Source: Oryzisolibacter propanilivorax (GTDB lineage: Bacteria > Pseudomonadota > Gammaproteobacteria > Burkholderiales > Burkholderiaceae_C). From it: a DNA stretch of 64,000 nt. This document shows, in pieces, positions 44,178 through 52,883 of this stretch. The stretch's first letter is position 1. Every line of letters starts with the position of its first letter. The stretch spans positions 1 through 64,000 of the forward strand of contig NZ_FNHP01000011.1 in NCBI RefSeq assembly GCF_900103645.1, read 5' to 3'. The notes under the pieces are model-generated. The model saw only the letters and a list, made by a program, of their open reading frames with translations, ran no database searches and had not been told where the DNA came from. Position numbers and translations under genes: made by a program.

Positions 44178-44897
44178 ATGTACACCGCGAAAGGCCAGCT
44201 CGACCGCGACGCCATGCTGCGCCAGCACCTGCCGCTGGTGCGCCGCATCGCGCACCACATGATCGCCAAGCTGCCGCCCAACGTGGAGCTGGACGACCTG
44301 ATCCAGGTCGGCATGATCGGCCTGACCGACGCGCTATCGCGCTATGAAGTGGCGCAGGGCGTGCAGTTCGAGACCTTCGCCAGCCAGCGCATCCGCGGCG
44401 CCATGCTGGACGAGCTGCGCGGCGGCGACTGGATGAGCCGCAGCTCGCGCAAGAGCCAAAAAGAGATCGAGCAGGCCCTGCATCGCGCCGAGCAGCGCCT
44501 GGGCCGCAGTCCGATCGAGTCGGAAATCGCCCAGGAACTGGGCATGGAGCTGGACGAGTACCAGAGCCTGCTGGCGCGCGTGCGCGGCACGCAGCTGGTG
44601 TACCTGGAGGACATGCACCAGGGCGACAGCGAGGGTGACGAGGGCTTTCTGGACCGGCACGTGGCCGACGCCGGCGCCGACCCGATGGCGCTGCTGCGCG
44701 ACCAGCGCCTGCGCTCGTCGCTGGTGCAGGCCATCAAGACCCTGCCCGAGCGCGAGCAGTACATCATGGGCATGTACTACGAGCAGGACATGAACCTGAA
44801 GGAAATCGCCGCCGTGCTGGGCGTGACCGAGTCGCGCGTGTGCCAGCTGCACAGCCAGGCGATTGCGCGGCTGCGCACGAAGATGAGGAGTCACTAG
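44178..44897 (+). CDS. fliA: Flagellar sigma factor FliA (sigma-28)
   Basis: FliA directs RNA polymerase to late flagellar promoters and is held by FlgM. The 239-residue protein has sigma region 2 (HLPLVRRIAHHMIAKLP, DDLIQVGMIGLTDALSRYE, FETFASQRIRGAMLDELR), region 3 (RRSPIESEIAQEL-like GRSPIESEIAQELGM) and region 4 (LPEREQYIMGMYYEQDM, LGVTESRVCQLHSQAIARL). The ATG at 44178 follows the preceding stop by two bases, ending the motA-fliA gene run. Confidence 0.98.
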   Translation: MYTAKGQLDRDAMLRQHLPLVRRIAHHMIAKLPPNVELDDLIQVGMIGLTDALSRYEVAQGVQFETFASQRIRGAMLDELRGGDWMSRSSRKSQKEIEQALHRAEQRLGRSPIESEIAQELGMELDEYQSLLARVRGTQLVYLEDMHQGDSEGDEGFLDRHVADAGADPMALLRDQRLRSSLVQAIKTLPEREQYIMGMYYEQDMNLKEIAAVLGVTESRVCQLHSQAIARLRTKMRSH

Positions 44898-44902
44898 AGG
44901 GC

Positions 44903-45035
44903 AACCCCCTGAGCGGCTGCGCCGCTTTCCCCCTTCTCTGGCGCGCGCTGCGCGCGCTGGGAAGGGGGACGACGCTGGTGGACTGGCGAAGCCAGATCCA
45001 CGGCGTCTGCTGGTGTTGGGGGCGCGCCGGTTTTG
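44903..45035 (+). repeat. Dispersed GC-rich repeat, family B, copy 3 (after fliA)
   Basis: It begins six bases after the fliA stop with AACCCCCTGAGCGGCTGCGC, continues with TTTCCCCCTTCTC, an internal GCGCGC hairpin, GGGAAGGGGGACGACGCTGG and CAGATCCACGGCGTCTGCTG. It is the reverse orientation of copy 1 in the window but the same relative to transcription. Confidence 0.85.
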
Positions 45036-45085
45036 GACGGCACGGGTCGTTACGGACACTTCAGCGCGTTTTAGCGCGGGGCACT

Positions 45086-45112
45086 AGCCGGGCACTGTTG
45101 CCCGGCTTTTTT
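45086..45112 (+). terminator. Rho-independent terminator of the flhB-fliA transcript
   Basis: The stem AGCCGGGC/GCCCGGCT with a six-base loop is followed by TTTTTT (45107-45112). It is the clearest terminator in the window, 190 bases after the fliA stop and beyond the family B repeat. Confidence 0.9.
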
Positions 45113-45114
45113 AC

Positions 45115-45172
45115 GTCAAAAGTGCCCCCAGCCCTTTAAACGCACAGGCTTCCAGCTACAAATCAGATAGCA
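45115..45172 (-). repeat. Dispersed hairpin repeat, family A, copy 5
   Basis: On the minus strand it reads TGTAGCTGGAAGCCTGTG, a loop, then AAAGGGCTGGGGGCACTTTTG. The AGCC/GGCT pair keeps the hairpin. It begins just after the flgN stop and abuts the fliA-operon terminator. Confidence 0.7.
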
Positions 45173-45173
45173 T

Positions 45174-45494
45174 TCAGCCCGGTGCGCGGTAGATGCGCGG
45201 GGCGTTGCTGGGGGCGCTGCCGTAGGTCACGGGGTCCAGCGGCGGCAGCAGCGTGGCGGCCTGCTGCTGGGTCAGGGCCAGCACGCGGGCGAGCTGGTCG
45301 CGCACCTGGGTGAGCTGCCGGGCCAGGGCCTGGATGCGCTCCGGGTCGCGCACCGGGGCGGCGGCCAGGGCGGCGGCGGCTTGGCGCAGGGCGGCTGCGG
45401 CCTGCTCGAAACTCACGGGGTTGGAAGCAAGCAGCGCAGCCTGCAATTCCTGCAGCTGCGCTTCGATGGAAGAAAGGAGGTCCTGCTCGGCCAT
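45174..45494 (-). CDS. flgN: Flagellar hook-filament junction chaperone FlgN
   Basis: FlgN is the export chaperone of FlgK and FlgL. The 106-residue protein is helical and Ala/Gln/Leu-rich (LLSSIEAQLQELQAALLAS, LRQAAAALAAAPV, ALARQLTQVRDQLARVLAL), with the short C-terminal YGSAPSNAPRIYRAPG. Sequence is weakly conserved in this family, so the call relies on size, helical character and the position downstream of flgM. Confidence 0.85.
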   Translation of the reverse strand: MAEQDLLSSIEAQLQELQAALLASNPVSFEQAAAALRQAAAALAAAPVRDPERIQALARQLTQVRDQLARVLALTQQQAATLLPPLDPVTYGSAPSNAPRIYRAPG

Positions 45495-45532
45495 GGCGGC
45501 AGTCTAGGGCAGGACGCGGCGGCCGCGTCAGC

Positions 45533-45886
45533 TCAGCCCTGGGACGACGAGCGCGACAGCGTCTCGTAGGCGTTGGCCAGCAGCTTGTCGGCCACGGCTT
45601 CGGCATCGACGCGGAAGGTGCCGTTCTCGATGGCGGCCTTCACGGCCTTGACCTTGGCGGCGTCGAAGTCGCCCGTGCCGCGGCTGCCTTCCACGCCGCG
45701 CGCGGCGCTGGACAGGGTGACCGGCACGCCGGCGGCAGCAGCGCCGCCGGTGGCCAGCCGCGTCGCGCCCTGCGCGGCGGCCTCGGCGGCGGGCGCGGGT
45801 GCGGCGGCCTTGCCCTGCTGGCGGGCAGCCGTGGCTTGCGCCGAACGCGCGTTCGTCAGTTCCGGGTTGTTGCCTGTGATCTTCAT
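45533..45886 (-). CDS. flgM: Anti-sigma-28 factor FlgM
   Basis: FlgM binds FliA and is exported when the hook is complete. The 117-residue protein begins MKITGNNPELTNARSAQATA, has an Ala-rich disordered N-terminal half and a C-terminal sigma-binding region (FDAAKVKAVKAAIENGTFRV, DAEAVADKLLANAYETL) typical of FlgM. The ATG at 45886 is preferred to 45901 as it gives MKIT, the usual FlgM start. A hairpin precedes the start codon. Confidence 0.95.
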   Translation of the reverse strand: MKITGNNPELTNARSAQATAARQQGKAAAPAPAAEAAAQGATRLATGGAAAAGVPVTLSSAARGVEGSRGTGDFDAAKVKAVKAAIENGTFRVDAEAVADKLLANAYETLSRSSSQG

Positions 45887-45925
45887 CGCACTCTCCACCA
45901 CCCCGAGGATGGGGCCAGTGGTGGC

Positions 45926-45953
45926 TTATTCGACCATCGTGCCGCCAACTTGA
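45926..45953 (-). promoter_or_regulatory. Candidate sigma-28 promoter of flgMN
   Basis: On the minus strand TCAAGTT (45953-45947) resembles the sigma-28 -35 and GTCGAATAA (45934-45926) the -10, with a 15-base spacer after TCAA. It lies in the flgA-flgM spacer, where a class 3 flgM promoter is known in enteric bacteria. Downstream, 45888-45925 can fold into a CCACC/GGTGG plus CCCC/GGGG hairpin. Confidence 0.4.
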
Positions 45954-45975
45954 GGCCGAAGGATGCAAGAAAACG

Positions 45976-46722
45976 TCACAACGCCGCCTGCACCGTCCCA
46001 TCCTCGGACACAGTACCCCCCACGATTCGGCCATTGGTCATGCGGATGCGCACATTTTGCCCCACCGCGCCCGCTGTCAGCGCCTGCCCCGACGAGGTCA
46101 CGGCGTAGCCCGGCCCTTGCACCAGCACCTTCACCGGCGTGCCGGCCTTGAACAGCTCGGGCGCGCGCACCATGCCCTGGCGCAGCGCCTGCCCCGGCAC
46201 CAGGGTGCGGGTGGCGGTCTGGCCGACCCAGGCGCCCGGCTGGGCGATGACGGCAGCGTGCTCGGCCGCCCAGTCCACCTCGGCCTGGATGGCGTCGGCC
46301 TCGGACAGCGTGGCGCCCGCGGCCACCTGGCCGGCCAGCACCCACGCCGGCCCGAAGGCCTTCACCGTGAGCGGCAGAAAGACGTTCCAGCGCGTCTCGC
46401 CCTGCACGCAGCGCAGCCCCAGCCGGGTGCGGCCCCACAGGCGCGTGCCGGCGGGCAGGTACGGCTCGACCCGCTCGCAGGGCGCCAGGCGCAGGCGCGG
46501 GTCGAGCCGGCCGACCTCGACCTCCATGCGCAGCGGCATGGCGCCGCCCGCCTGGGCCTGGGCCAGCGCGTCGTCCACCCAGCGCTGCGCCTGCTCGCCC
46601 AGCGCATCACCGGCCGGCGCCGCGGTCGGCTGGGCCGAGGCGGCCACCGCGGCGCAGGCCAGGGCCAGGCCGGGCAGCAGGCGGCGCTTGAACAGGGAAA
46701 GGACGGGGGTCGAGGCGGGCAT
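45976..46722 (-). CDS. flgA: P-ring assembly chaperone FlgA
   Basis: FlgA acts in the periplasm to help FlgI build the P ring. The 248-residue protein has a signal peptide (LLPGLALACAAVAASAQ), a middle SAF-like domain (RWNVFLPLTVKAFGPAWVL, VAAGATLSEADAI) and the conserved C-terminus (LVPGQALRQGMVRAPELFKA, RIRMTNGRIVGGTVSEDGTV). The start at 46722 has AGGAG upstream; the frame open to 46926 is spacer. It is divergent from flgB. Confidence 0.95.
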   Translation of the reverse strand: MPASTPVLSLFKRRLLPGLALACAAVAASAQPTAAPAGDALGEQAQRWVDDALAQAQAGGAMPLRMEVEVGRLDPRLRLAPCERVEPYLPAGTRLWGRTRLGLRCVQGETRWNVFLPLTVKAFGPAWVLAGQVAAGATLSEADAIQAEVDWAAEHAAVIAQPGAWVGQTATRTLVPGQALRQGMVRAPELFKAGTPVKVLVQGPGYAVTSSGQALTAGAVGQNVRIRMTNGRIVGGTVSEDGTVQAAL

Positions 46723-46946
46723 GGCGGCTCCTGGGCAGCGCGGGCCGCACAGGGCAAAGGTGCGCGGCCAGGGTTTTTTCACCCCTCGCACTGTAGGCGC
46801 GGCGCCCGGCGCGCATGGCGCGAACAACAGGCCAAAGGCTGCGTTCTTCGCGCCTTCGAGAAAACCGCCGCTGCCCACAATCGCTGCACGCCCCCAGGCC
46901 GTCTGCGCCCTGGGGCACCCCACCACCCAACCGACTGTTTCCGCCC
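46723..46946. promoter_or_regulatory. Divergent flgA-flgB control region
   Basis: This 224-base spacer should hold the promoters of flgA (minus) and the flgBCDEFGH operon (plus). I could not find a convincing FlhDC box or sigma-28 promoter. The most conspicuous element is a T-run (TTTTTT) near 46775. Confidence 0.3.
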
Positions 46947-47372
46947 ATGCTCGACAAGCTCACCCAGCGACTGGACCTGCACGGCAGCGCCCTGCTGCTG
47001 CGCGCCGAGCGCCAGCGCACCATCGCCAGCAACATCGCCAATGCCGACACGCCCGGCTACGTGGCGCGCGACTTCAAGTTCGCCGATGCCATGCGCGCGG
47101 TGACCGAGCAGCAGTCGGGCAGCGCCAGCGCGCTGCGCCAGGCCAGCACCAGCGATGCGCGCCACATCCCGCTGCCCGTTGTGGGCGAGCTGGGCAGCGC
47201 CACCAGCACGCTGGCCTATTCCCGCCAGTCGCAGCCCAGCCTGGACCAGAACAGCGTGGACATGGACCGCGAGCGCGCCGCCTTCGTGGACAACGCCGTG
47301 CGCTACGAGGCCACGCTGCGCTTCATCAACGGCAACGCCAAGACCATGCTCAGCGCCATCCAGGGCCAGTAA
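46947..47372 (+). CDS. flgB: Flagellar proximal rod protein FlgB
   Basis: FlgB is a proximal rod component. The 141-residue protein has the N-terminal rod signature (RQRTIASNIANADTPGYVA) and the C-terminal motif (ERAAFVDNAVRYEATLRFIN) of the FlgB family. The ATG at 46947 gives the usual MLDKLTQRLDLH start. First gene of the flg operon; flgC follows by 22 bases. Confidence 0.97.
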   Translation: MLDKLTQRLDLHGSALLLRAERQRTIASNIANADTPGYVARDFKFADAMRAVTEQQSGSASALRQASTSDARHIPLPVVGELGSATSTLAYSRQSQPSLDQNSVDMDRERAAFVDNAVRYEATLRFINGNAKTMLSAIQGQ

Positions 47373-47394
47373 GCCTTAAGGAACTGCAACTGCC

Positions 47395-47799
47395 ATGTCG
47401 ATGTTCTCCATTTTCAACGTCTCGGGCAGCGCCATCAGCGCGCAGTCGCAGCGCCTGAACGTCGTGGCCAGCAACCTGGCCAACGTGGACGCCGTGGCCG
47501 GCCCGGACGGCCAGGCCTACAAGTCGCGCCAGGTGGTCTTCCAGACCGCGCCCATGGGCGGCGAGGGCGCGGCCGGCGTACGCGTCTCGTCCATCCAGGA
47601 AAGCGAGCTGCCCGGGCGGCGCGTGCACGACCCGGCCAACCCGCTGGCCGACGCCGACGGCTACGTGACGCATTCCAACGTCAACGCGGTGGAGGAGATG
47701 GTCAACATGATCTCCGCCTCGCGCTCCTACCAAAACAACGTCGAGGTCATGAACACGGCCAAGACGCTGCTGCTGAAAACCCTGCAGATGGGGCAGTGA
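47395..47799 (+). CDS. flgC: Flagellar proximal rod protein FlgC
   Basis: FlgC is a proximal rod component. The 134-residue protein starts SMFSIFNVSGSAISAQSQRL and carries the rod signature LNVVASNLANVDAVAGPDG and the C-terminal VNAVEEMVNMISASRSYQNN. Length is normal. Its stop codon overlaps a possible GTG start of flgD. Confidence 0.98.
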   Translation: MSMFSIFNVSGSAISAQSQRLNVVASNLANVDAVAGPDGQAYKSRQVVFQTAPMGGEGAAGVRVSSIQESELPGRRVHDPANPLADADGYVTHSNVNAVEEMVNMISASRSYQNNVEVMNTAKTLLLKTLQMGQ

Positions 47800-47801
47800 C
47801 C

Positions 47802-48455
47802 ATGATCCTCAATCCAGTCGGCTCCACGGCCACCGTCCACGAAGGCCCCTCGGCCAACGCCAGCAACGACCCGGCCGCGATGCAGGACCGGTTCCTGAAG
47901 CTGCTGGTCGCGCAGCTGAACAACCAGGACCCGATGAACCCCCTGGACAACGCGCAGATGACCACGCAGATGGCGCAGATCAACACCGTCACCGGCATCC
48001 AGACGCTGAACCTGACGATGCAGACCATGGCCGAGCAGTTCGCCACCATGCAGCAGATCCAGGGCATTTCCATGATCGGCCGCTCGGTGCTGACCGAGGG
48101 CGACCGGTTGGCGGTCAGTGACCAGGGCGAGGGCAGCGGCGCCTTCGAGCTGGCCGGCGCCGCCACCGACGTCAAGGTCGAGGTTGTCACCCCCGGCGGG
48201 CTGGTGGTGGACACGCTGGCGCTGGGCGCGCAGGACAAGGGCCGGCACGACTTCCAGTGGGACGCCAGCAAGTACAGCGGAGACACGTCCGACCTGCGCT
48301 TTCGCGTCACTGCCAGCAGCAAGGACAGCGCCGTGGCGGCCACGCCGCTCATGCAGTCGCAGGTGGTCGCCACCGGCTCGGCCAACGGCCAGTTCACGCT
48401 GACCCTGGGCGGCGGCGAAACCGTGAATTACGCCAACGTGCGCGGCGTGCTCTGA
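47802..48455 (+). CDS. flgD: Hook assembly scaffold protein FlgD
   Basis: FlgD is the hook cap that directs FlgE polymerisation. The 217-residue protein has the conserved N-terminal core (MQDRFLKLLVAQLNNQDPMN, PLDNAQMTTQMAQINTVTGI) and the FlgD Ig/Tudor-like C-terminal region (VEVVTPGGLVVDTLALGAQD). The ATG at 47802 is used here; a GTG at 47796 overlapping the flgC stop is an alternative. Confidence 0.96.
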   Translation: MILNPVGSTATVHEGPSANASNDPAAMQDRFLKLLVAQLNNQDPMNPLDNAQMTTQMAQINTVTGIQTLNLTMQTMAEQFATMQQIQGISMIGRSVLTEGDRLAVSDQGEGSGAFELAGAATDVKVEVVTPGGLVVDTLALGAQDKGRHDFQWDASKYSGDTSDLRFRVTASSKDSAVAATPLMQSQVVATGSANGQFTLTLGGGETVNYANVRGVL

Positions 48456-48501
48456 GCGGGCAGCGCATCCAACTTTCCCATCCACGCAGCAGGAGCACAC
48501 C

Positions 48502-49830
48502 ATGGGATTTCAGCAAGGCCTGTCGGGCCTGAACGCCTCGTCCAAGAACCTGGACGTCATCGGCCACAACATCGCCAACTCCAACACCACCGGCTTCAAG
48601 GCCTCGCGCACCGAGTTCGCGGCCATGGTGGCGTCGGCCATCGGTACCTCGGGCGGCAGCAACGTCGGCATCGGCGTGGAGACCGCGGCCATCGCCCAGC
48701 AGTTCGATCAGGGCAGCCTCACGGTCACCGGCAACAGCTTGGACGTGGCCATCAACGGCAACGGCTTCTTCACGCTGCAGATGCCCGATGGCACGCCGGC
48801 CTATACCCGCGCGGGCAATTTCAAGATGGACGACGCCGGGCACATCATCACCAACGGTGGTGCGCGCGTGATGGGGGTGCCGGTGAATCCGATGACGGGT
48901 GAGGCGATGCGCGGAGCAGATGCAGTGCCGATGCAGCTACCTACCGGGACACCTATTGCCGCCAAGGAAACGCGCCTGATCAATGCGTCGTTCAACCTGG
49001 ACGCCCGCGCCAAGGACGCTGCTGGCAATCCGACCGCAACGCCGCCTATCCCTGCCACGCCGCGCGCCACTTACGGCACCTCGGTGAACGTCTATGACAG
49101 CCAGGGCGTGGCCACGCCGGTGACGCTGTATTTCATGAAGACCGCCAATGCCAACGAGTGGGGCGTGTACACGACGCTGGACGAGACCTCCCAACCCACT
49201 GGCTCGCCGCCGTTCACCATCAGCTTTGATGACTCGGGCAAGATTACCGGGCCGACGGCGCAGCACCCCTACACCGCTGTCGACACTGCGGGCTTTTACC
49301 TATCCGATGTGGTGCCTACCAACAATCCCAACGTGACCGATCCGCTGGACAACCAGACGGACCCCATGAACCATCCCAGCGTGACCGAAGCGGGCGTCTT
49401 CCTGGACCTGTCGGCGGTTACCCAGTTCGGCACCAAGTTCGCCGTCTCCGACCTGACGCAAAGCGGCTACGCCTCGGGCTCGCTCACCGGCGTGAGCATC
49501 GCCGACGACGGCAAGATCATGGCGCGCTACTCCAACGGGGTTTCACGCGCCGAGGGACAGCTGACGCTGGCGTCCTTTCGCAACACCCAGGGCCTGACGG
49601 CGCTGGACGGCAACAACTGGGTCGCCACCGCCTCTTCCGGCCCGGCCGTGATGGGCAGTGCCGGCGAGGGCAACTTCGGCTCGCTGCGCTCCGGCGCGCT
49701 GGAAGACTCCAACGTCGACCTCACCGCCGAGCTGGTCAACATGATGACCGCCCAGCGCGCCTACCAGGCCAACGCGCAGACCATCAAGACCCAGGACCAG
49801 GTGCTGTCCACCCTGGTGAACCTGCGCTGA
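48502..49830 (+). CDS. flgE: Flagellar hook protein FlgE
   Basis: FlgE forms the hook. The 442-residue protein has the N-terminal hook/rod signature (SKNLDVIGHNIANSNTTGFK), the conserved VAINGNGFFTLQMPDGTPAY segment and the C-terminal ELVNMMTAQRAYQANAQTIK. The centre (about 48900-49400) uses less GC-biased codons than the ends, as is usual for the exposed variable domain. It is preceded by CAGGAGC. Confidence 0.98.
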   Translation: MGFQQGLSGLNASSKNLDVIGHNIANSNTTGFKASRTEFAAMVASAIGTSGGSNVGIGVETAAIAQQFDQGSLTVTGNSLDVAINGNGFFTLQMPDGTPAYTRAGNFKMDDAGHIITNGGARVMGVPVNPMTGEAMRGADAVPMQLPTGTPIAAKETRLINASFNLDARAKDAAGNPTATPPIPATPRATYGTSVNVYDSQGVATPVTLYFMKTANANEWGVYTTLDETSQPTGSPPFTISFDDSGKITGPTAQHPYTAVDTAGFYLSDVVPTNNPNVTDPLDNQTDPMNHPSVTEAGVFLDLSAVTQFGTKFAVSDLTQSGYASGSLTGVSIADDGKIMARYSNGVSRAEGQLTLASFRNTQGLTALDGNNWVATASSGPAVMGSAGEGNFGSLRSGALEDSNVDLTAELVNMMTAQRAYQANAQTIKTQDQVLSTLVNLR

Positions 49831-49867
49831 TACCGCCCTGACCGCCTGAGACGACCGGAGTTCCGCC

Positions 49868-50605
49868 ATGGACCGCATCATCTACACCTCCATGACCGGC
49901 GCCAGCGCCGCCGCACAGCGCCAGGCGGTGCTGGCCAACAACCTGGCCAACGCCTCCACGGCGGGCTTCCGCGCCGAGATGTCCAACTTCCGCTCGGTGC
50001 CGCTGCAGGGCAGCGGCGCAACCACCCGCGTGTTCGCGCTGGAGGCGACCAGCGGCCATGTCGAGACCGCCGGCCCGGCGCAGACCACCGGCCGGGCGCT
50101 GGACGCCATGGCCGAGGGCAACGCCTGGTTCGCCGTGCAGGGCCTGGACGGACTGGAGACCTACACCCGCGCCGGACACTTCGAGGTCTCCACCACCGGC
50201 CAGCTGGTCACCCCGAACGGCCAGGCCGTGCTGTCCGACGGCGGTGCACCCATCGACGTGCCGCAGGGCGCCGAGGTGGTGCTGGGCCACGACGGCACCG
50301 TCACCGCGCGCACGAGCGGCCAGCCGCCGCAGGCGCTGGGCCGGCTCAAGCTGGCCACCCCCGGCGCTCAGGACCCCCTGCAGCGCGGCGACGACGGCGC
50401 GTTTCGCACCGCCAGCGGCGAGCCGCTGCCGGCCGACCCGAACGCGCGCCTGCGCCCGGGCGTGCTGGAGGGCTCGAACGTCAATCCGGTGGAGTGCATG
50501 GTCGGGATGATCGCCGCCGCACGCCAGTTCGAGCAGCAGATGCGCCTGCTGTCCACCGCCGAGAGCAGCGACAAGAGCGCCGGCCAGCTGCTGAGCCTGA
50601 ATTGA
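49868..50605 (+). CDS. flgF: Flagellar proximal rod protein FlgF
   Basis: FlgF is a proximal rod protein. The 245-residue protein starts MDRIIYTSMTGASAAAQRQA and has ANNLANASTAGFRAEMSNF, FAVQGLDGLETYTRAGHFEV and the C-terminal ECMVGMIAAARQFEQQMRLL, the standard FlgF pattern. It lies between flgE and flgG. Confidence 0.97.
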   Translation: MDRIIYTSMTGASAAAQRQAVLANNLANASTAGFRAEMSNFRSVPLQGSGATTRVFALEATSGHVETAGPAQTTGRALDAMAEGNAWFAVQGLDGLETYTRAGHFEVSTTGQLVTPNGQAVLSDGGAPIDVPQGAEVVLGHDGTVTARTSGQPPQALGRLKLATPGAQDPLQRGDDGAFRTASGEPLPADPNARLRPGVLEGSNVNPVECMVGMIAAARQFEQQMRLLSTAESSDKSAGQLLSLN

Positions 50606-50640
50606 ACGAACGGCCGAACCCGACCTGAGGAGCCCCCGCC

Positions 50641-51423
50641 ATGATGAATTCCCTGTGGATCGCCAAGACCGGCATGACCGCCCAGCAAACGCAGCTGGAC
50701 GTGATCTCGCACAACCTGTCCAACGTCTCGACCACTGGCTACAAGCGCAACAGCGCCATGTTCCAGGATTTGATCTACCAGAACCTGCGCCAGGTCGGCA
50801 GCCAGACCAACGAGGACAGCCAGCTGCCCACCGGCATGCACCTGGGCCTGGGCGTGAACGTGGTCGCCACCAGCCGCAACTTCACCCAGGGCAGCCTGCA
50901 GCAGTCGGGCAACAACCTGGACGTGGCCATCGACGGCAATGGCTTCTTCGAGGTGCAGCTGCCCGACGGCACCACCGGCTACACGCGCGACGGCTCTTTC
51001 AAGCTTGATTCGCAGGGCCGCGTGGTGACCAACGCCGGCCTGCCCATCGCCCCGGGCGTGACCATTCCCGCCGACGCCAAGAGCATCAGCATCAGCGAGT
51101 CCGGCCAGGTCAGCGTGACCACCGCCGGCAACCCGACGCCGCAGCAGGTCGGCCAGCTGGCCATGTCCAGTTTCATCAACGCCGCCGGCCTGGAGCCGGT
51201 CGGGCAGAACCTGTACCGCGAGTCCGCCGCCTCCGGCGCGCCGCAGCAGGGCCAGCCCGGCACCAACGGGCTGGGCATCATCAAGCAGGGCTTCCTGGAG
51301 AACTCCAACGTCAACGTGGTCGAGGAACTGGTCGGGATGATCCAGACCCAGCGCGCCTACGAGATGAACTCCAAGGCCATCCAGACCAGCGACCAGATGC
51401 TGGCCAAGCTGGCGCAGCTGTGA
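50641..51423 (+). CDS. flgG: Flagellar distal rod protein FlgG
   Basis: FlgG forms the distal rod. The 260-residue protein begins MMNSLWIAKTGMTAQQTQLD, with ISHNLSNVSTTGYKRNSAMF, the LDVAIDGNGFFEVQLPDGT segment and the C-terminal VEELVGMIQTQRAYEMNSKA. All are typical of the family and the length is normal. AGGAG precedes the start. Confidence 0.98.
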   Translation: MMNSLWIAKTGMTAQQTQLDVISHNLSNVSTTGYKRNSAMFQDLIYQNLRQVGSQTNEDSQLPTGMHLGLGVNVVATSRNFTQGSLQQSGNNLDVAIDGNGFFEVQLPDGTTGYTRDGSFKLDSQGRVVTNAGLPIAPGVTIPADAKSISISESGQVSVTTAGNPTPQQVGQLAMSSFINAAGLEPVGQNLYRESAASGAPQQGQPGTNGLGIIKQGFLENSNVNVVEELVGMIQTQRAYEMNSKAIQTSDQMLAKLAQL

Positions 51424-51457
51424 GCGCCGTTCTCTTTTCTTGCCAAGGAAACCCGCC

Positions 51458-52180
51458 ATGCACGCCGTATTGCGCCTGATGGCCTGCGCCGCCACCGCCC
51501 TGCTGGCCGTGGGCTGCGCCAGCGTCAACCCGCCCCCGCCGGTGGACGTGCTGCCCACGCAGCTGCCCATCGTCGAGGCCCCCGCCAACCCGGCGCTGAT
51601 GGGCGCGCGTCCGACCGGCAGCCTGTTCCACGCCGGAAGCTACCGCCCCGGCTTCGAGGACCCGCGCGCGCGCTACGTGGGCGACCTGGTGACCATCGCC
51701 ATCCAGGAAAAGATCGACGCCCGCCAAGGCAGCAAATCCAACGTGGACCGCAAGTCCGGTGCCGAGGGCGGCATCACCGGCCTGCCCATCCTGCCAAGCA
51801 AGTTGGTGGGCAAGATCGCCGACCACTCGAAGATCGGCGCCGAGTACGGCAGCAACTTCAAGGGCAGCGGCGACACGTCGAGCAACAACGAGTTCGAAAG
51901 CTCGATCACCGCCGTCGTCACCGAGGTTCTGCCCAACGGCCACCTGGTCATCACCGGCGAGAAGCAGGTCGGCGTGAACCGCAGCGTGGACGTGCTGCGC
52001 TTTTCCGGCATCGTCGACCCGCGCAACCTGCGCCGCGGCGCGGGCGGGCATGCCGGCAGCGTGATCGATTCGCGCTATGTGGCCAACCTGCGCGTGGTCT
52101 CGCGCGGGCTGGGCGACCAGGCCGAGGCGCAGGCCGTGGGCTGGCTGGCCAGGGCATTCAATGCGGTGTCGCCGTTCTGA
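51458..52180 (+). CDS. flgH: Flagellar L-ring lipoprotein FlgH
   Basis: FlgH forms the outer-membrane L ring. The 240-residue protein has a lipoprotein signal with lipobox (ATALLAVGCAS), the DLVTIAIQEKIDARQGSKS segment, FKGSGDTSSNNEFESSITAV and the C-terminal VIDSRYVANLRVVSRG. The ATG at 51458 gives the lipoprotein signal. In most bacteria flgI follows directly, but here two unrelated genes intervene. Confidence 0.97.
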   Translation: MHAVLRLMACAATALLAVGCASVNPPPPVDVLPTQLPIVEAPANPALMGARPTGSLFHAGSYRPGFEDPRARYVGDLVTIAIQEKIDARQGSKSNVDRKSGAEGGITGLPILPSKLVGKIADHSKIGAEYGSNFKGSGDTSSNNEFESSITAVVTEVLPNGHLVITGEKQVGVNRSVDVLRFSGIVDPRNLRRGAGGHAGSVIDSRYVANLRVVSRGLGDQAEAQAVGWLARAFNAVSPF

Positions 52181-52217
52181 GCGAGAATCAAAAAGTTACA
52201 AAAAGGAGGATTTCCCT

Positions 52218-52883
52218 ATGCAACGTCGCATCATCGTGTTGGCCGCCAGCACAGTCCTGGGATGCGCAAGCGCGCTGGCCGCTGGCACCACGCCACTGCC
52301 TTATGCCTACAGCGCCAGTATCGCCGTCAGTGTGCCCAAGAACTCGGCGGGCGAAGCCAACGCCAAGCTCAAGGGCCAGCCGACTGCGACGCGCTTCACG
52401 CCGTGCAACAGCGGTAAGGATCAGCTGCTGTTCACGCTGAAGTACGACGCTGGCAAGGACAGCACCTCGCCCATCCTGGACACCTACGTGCTGTTTCGCA
52501 GCCCGGGTGGGGTTTTCTTCACGCTGGCACGCCAGCAGTCCAACGCGATCGGCCCGGTGATGCGGATGTACCCTACCGTGGCCGCGCTGGACGACCCCGA
52601 TCCCGCCCCGCCTTCCCCCGACGTGCCACCCAATCCGGTTGCAGCCACGCAGACATACACCGCCGCGGCGAACTACCTGGGCGGGCTCAAGAACGAGGCC
52701 TTGCTCGGCGGCGAGCTGGCGCTGGAAGGGTTGGAAGAAGGCGTCTGGATGGTCAGCGCCATCGTCGCCGACAGCGCCAGCGTGAAGTTTGGCGACCCTG
52801 CCACCTGGAAAGCCTGGGATACGGCCACCTTCATGGTGGGCAAGCCATGGACTGGCACGACGCCCCCGACGACGTGCAATTGA
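52218..52883 (+). CDS. Unrecognised secreted protein, inserted between flgH and flgI
   Basis: I do not recognise this 221-residue protein. It has a signal peptide (RRIIVLAASTVLGCASALAA) and a mature part that looks beta-rich and soluble (YAYSASIAVSVPKNSAG, QLLFTLKYDAGKDSTSP, GVFFTLARQQSNAIGPV, ALEGLEEGVWMVSAIVAD). It has only two cysteines in the mature part (near residues 62 and 220). A strong ribosome binding site (AAGGAGGA, 52203-52210) precedes the ATG. It lies 37 bases after flgH and overlaps the next gene by 37 bases, so it appears to be part of the flg transcript. Confidence 0.75.
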   Translation: MQRRIIVLAASTVLGCASALAAGTTPLPYAYSASIAVSVPKNSAGEANAKLKGQPTATRFTPCNSGKDQLLFTLKYDAGKDSTSPILDTYVLFRSPGGVFFTLARQQSNAIGPVMRMYPTVAALDDPDPAPPSPDVPPNPVAATQTYTAAANYLGGLKNEALLGGELALEGLEEGVWMVSAIVADSASVKFGDPATWKAWDTATFMVGKPWTGTTPPTTCN

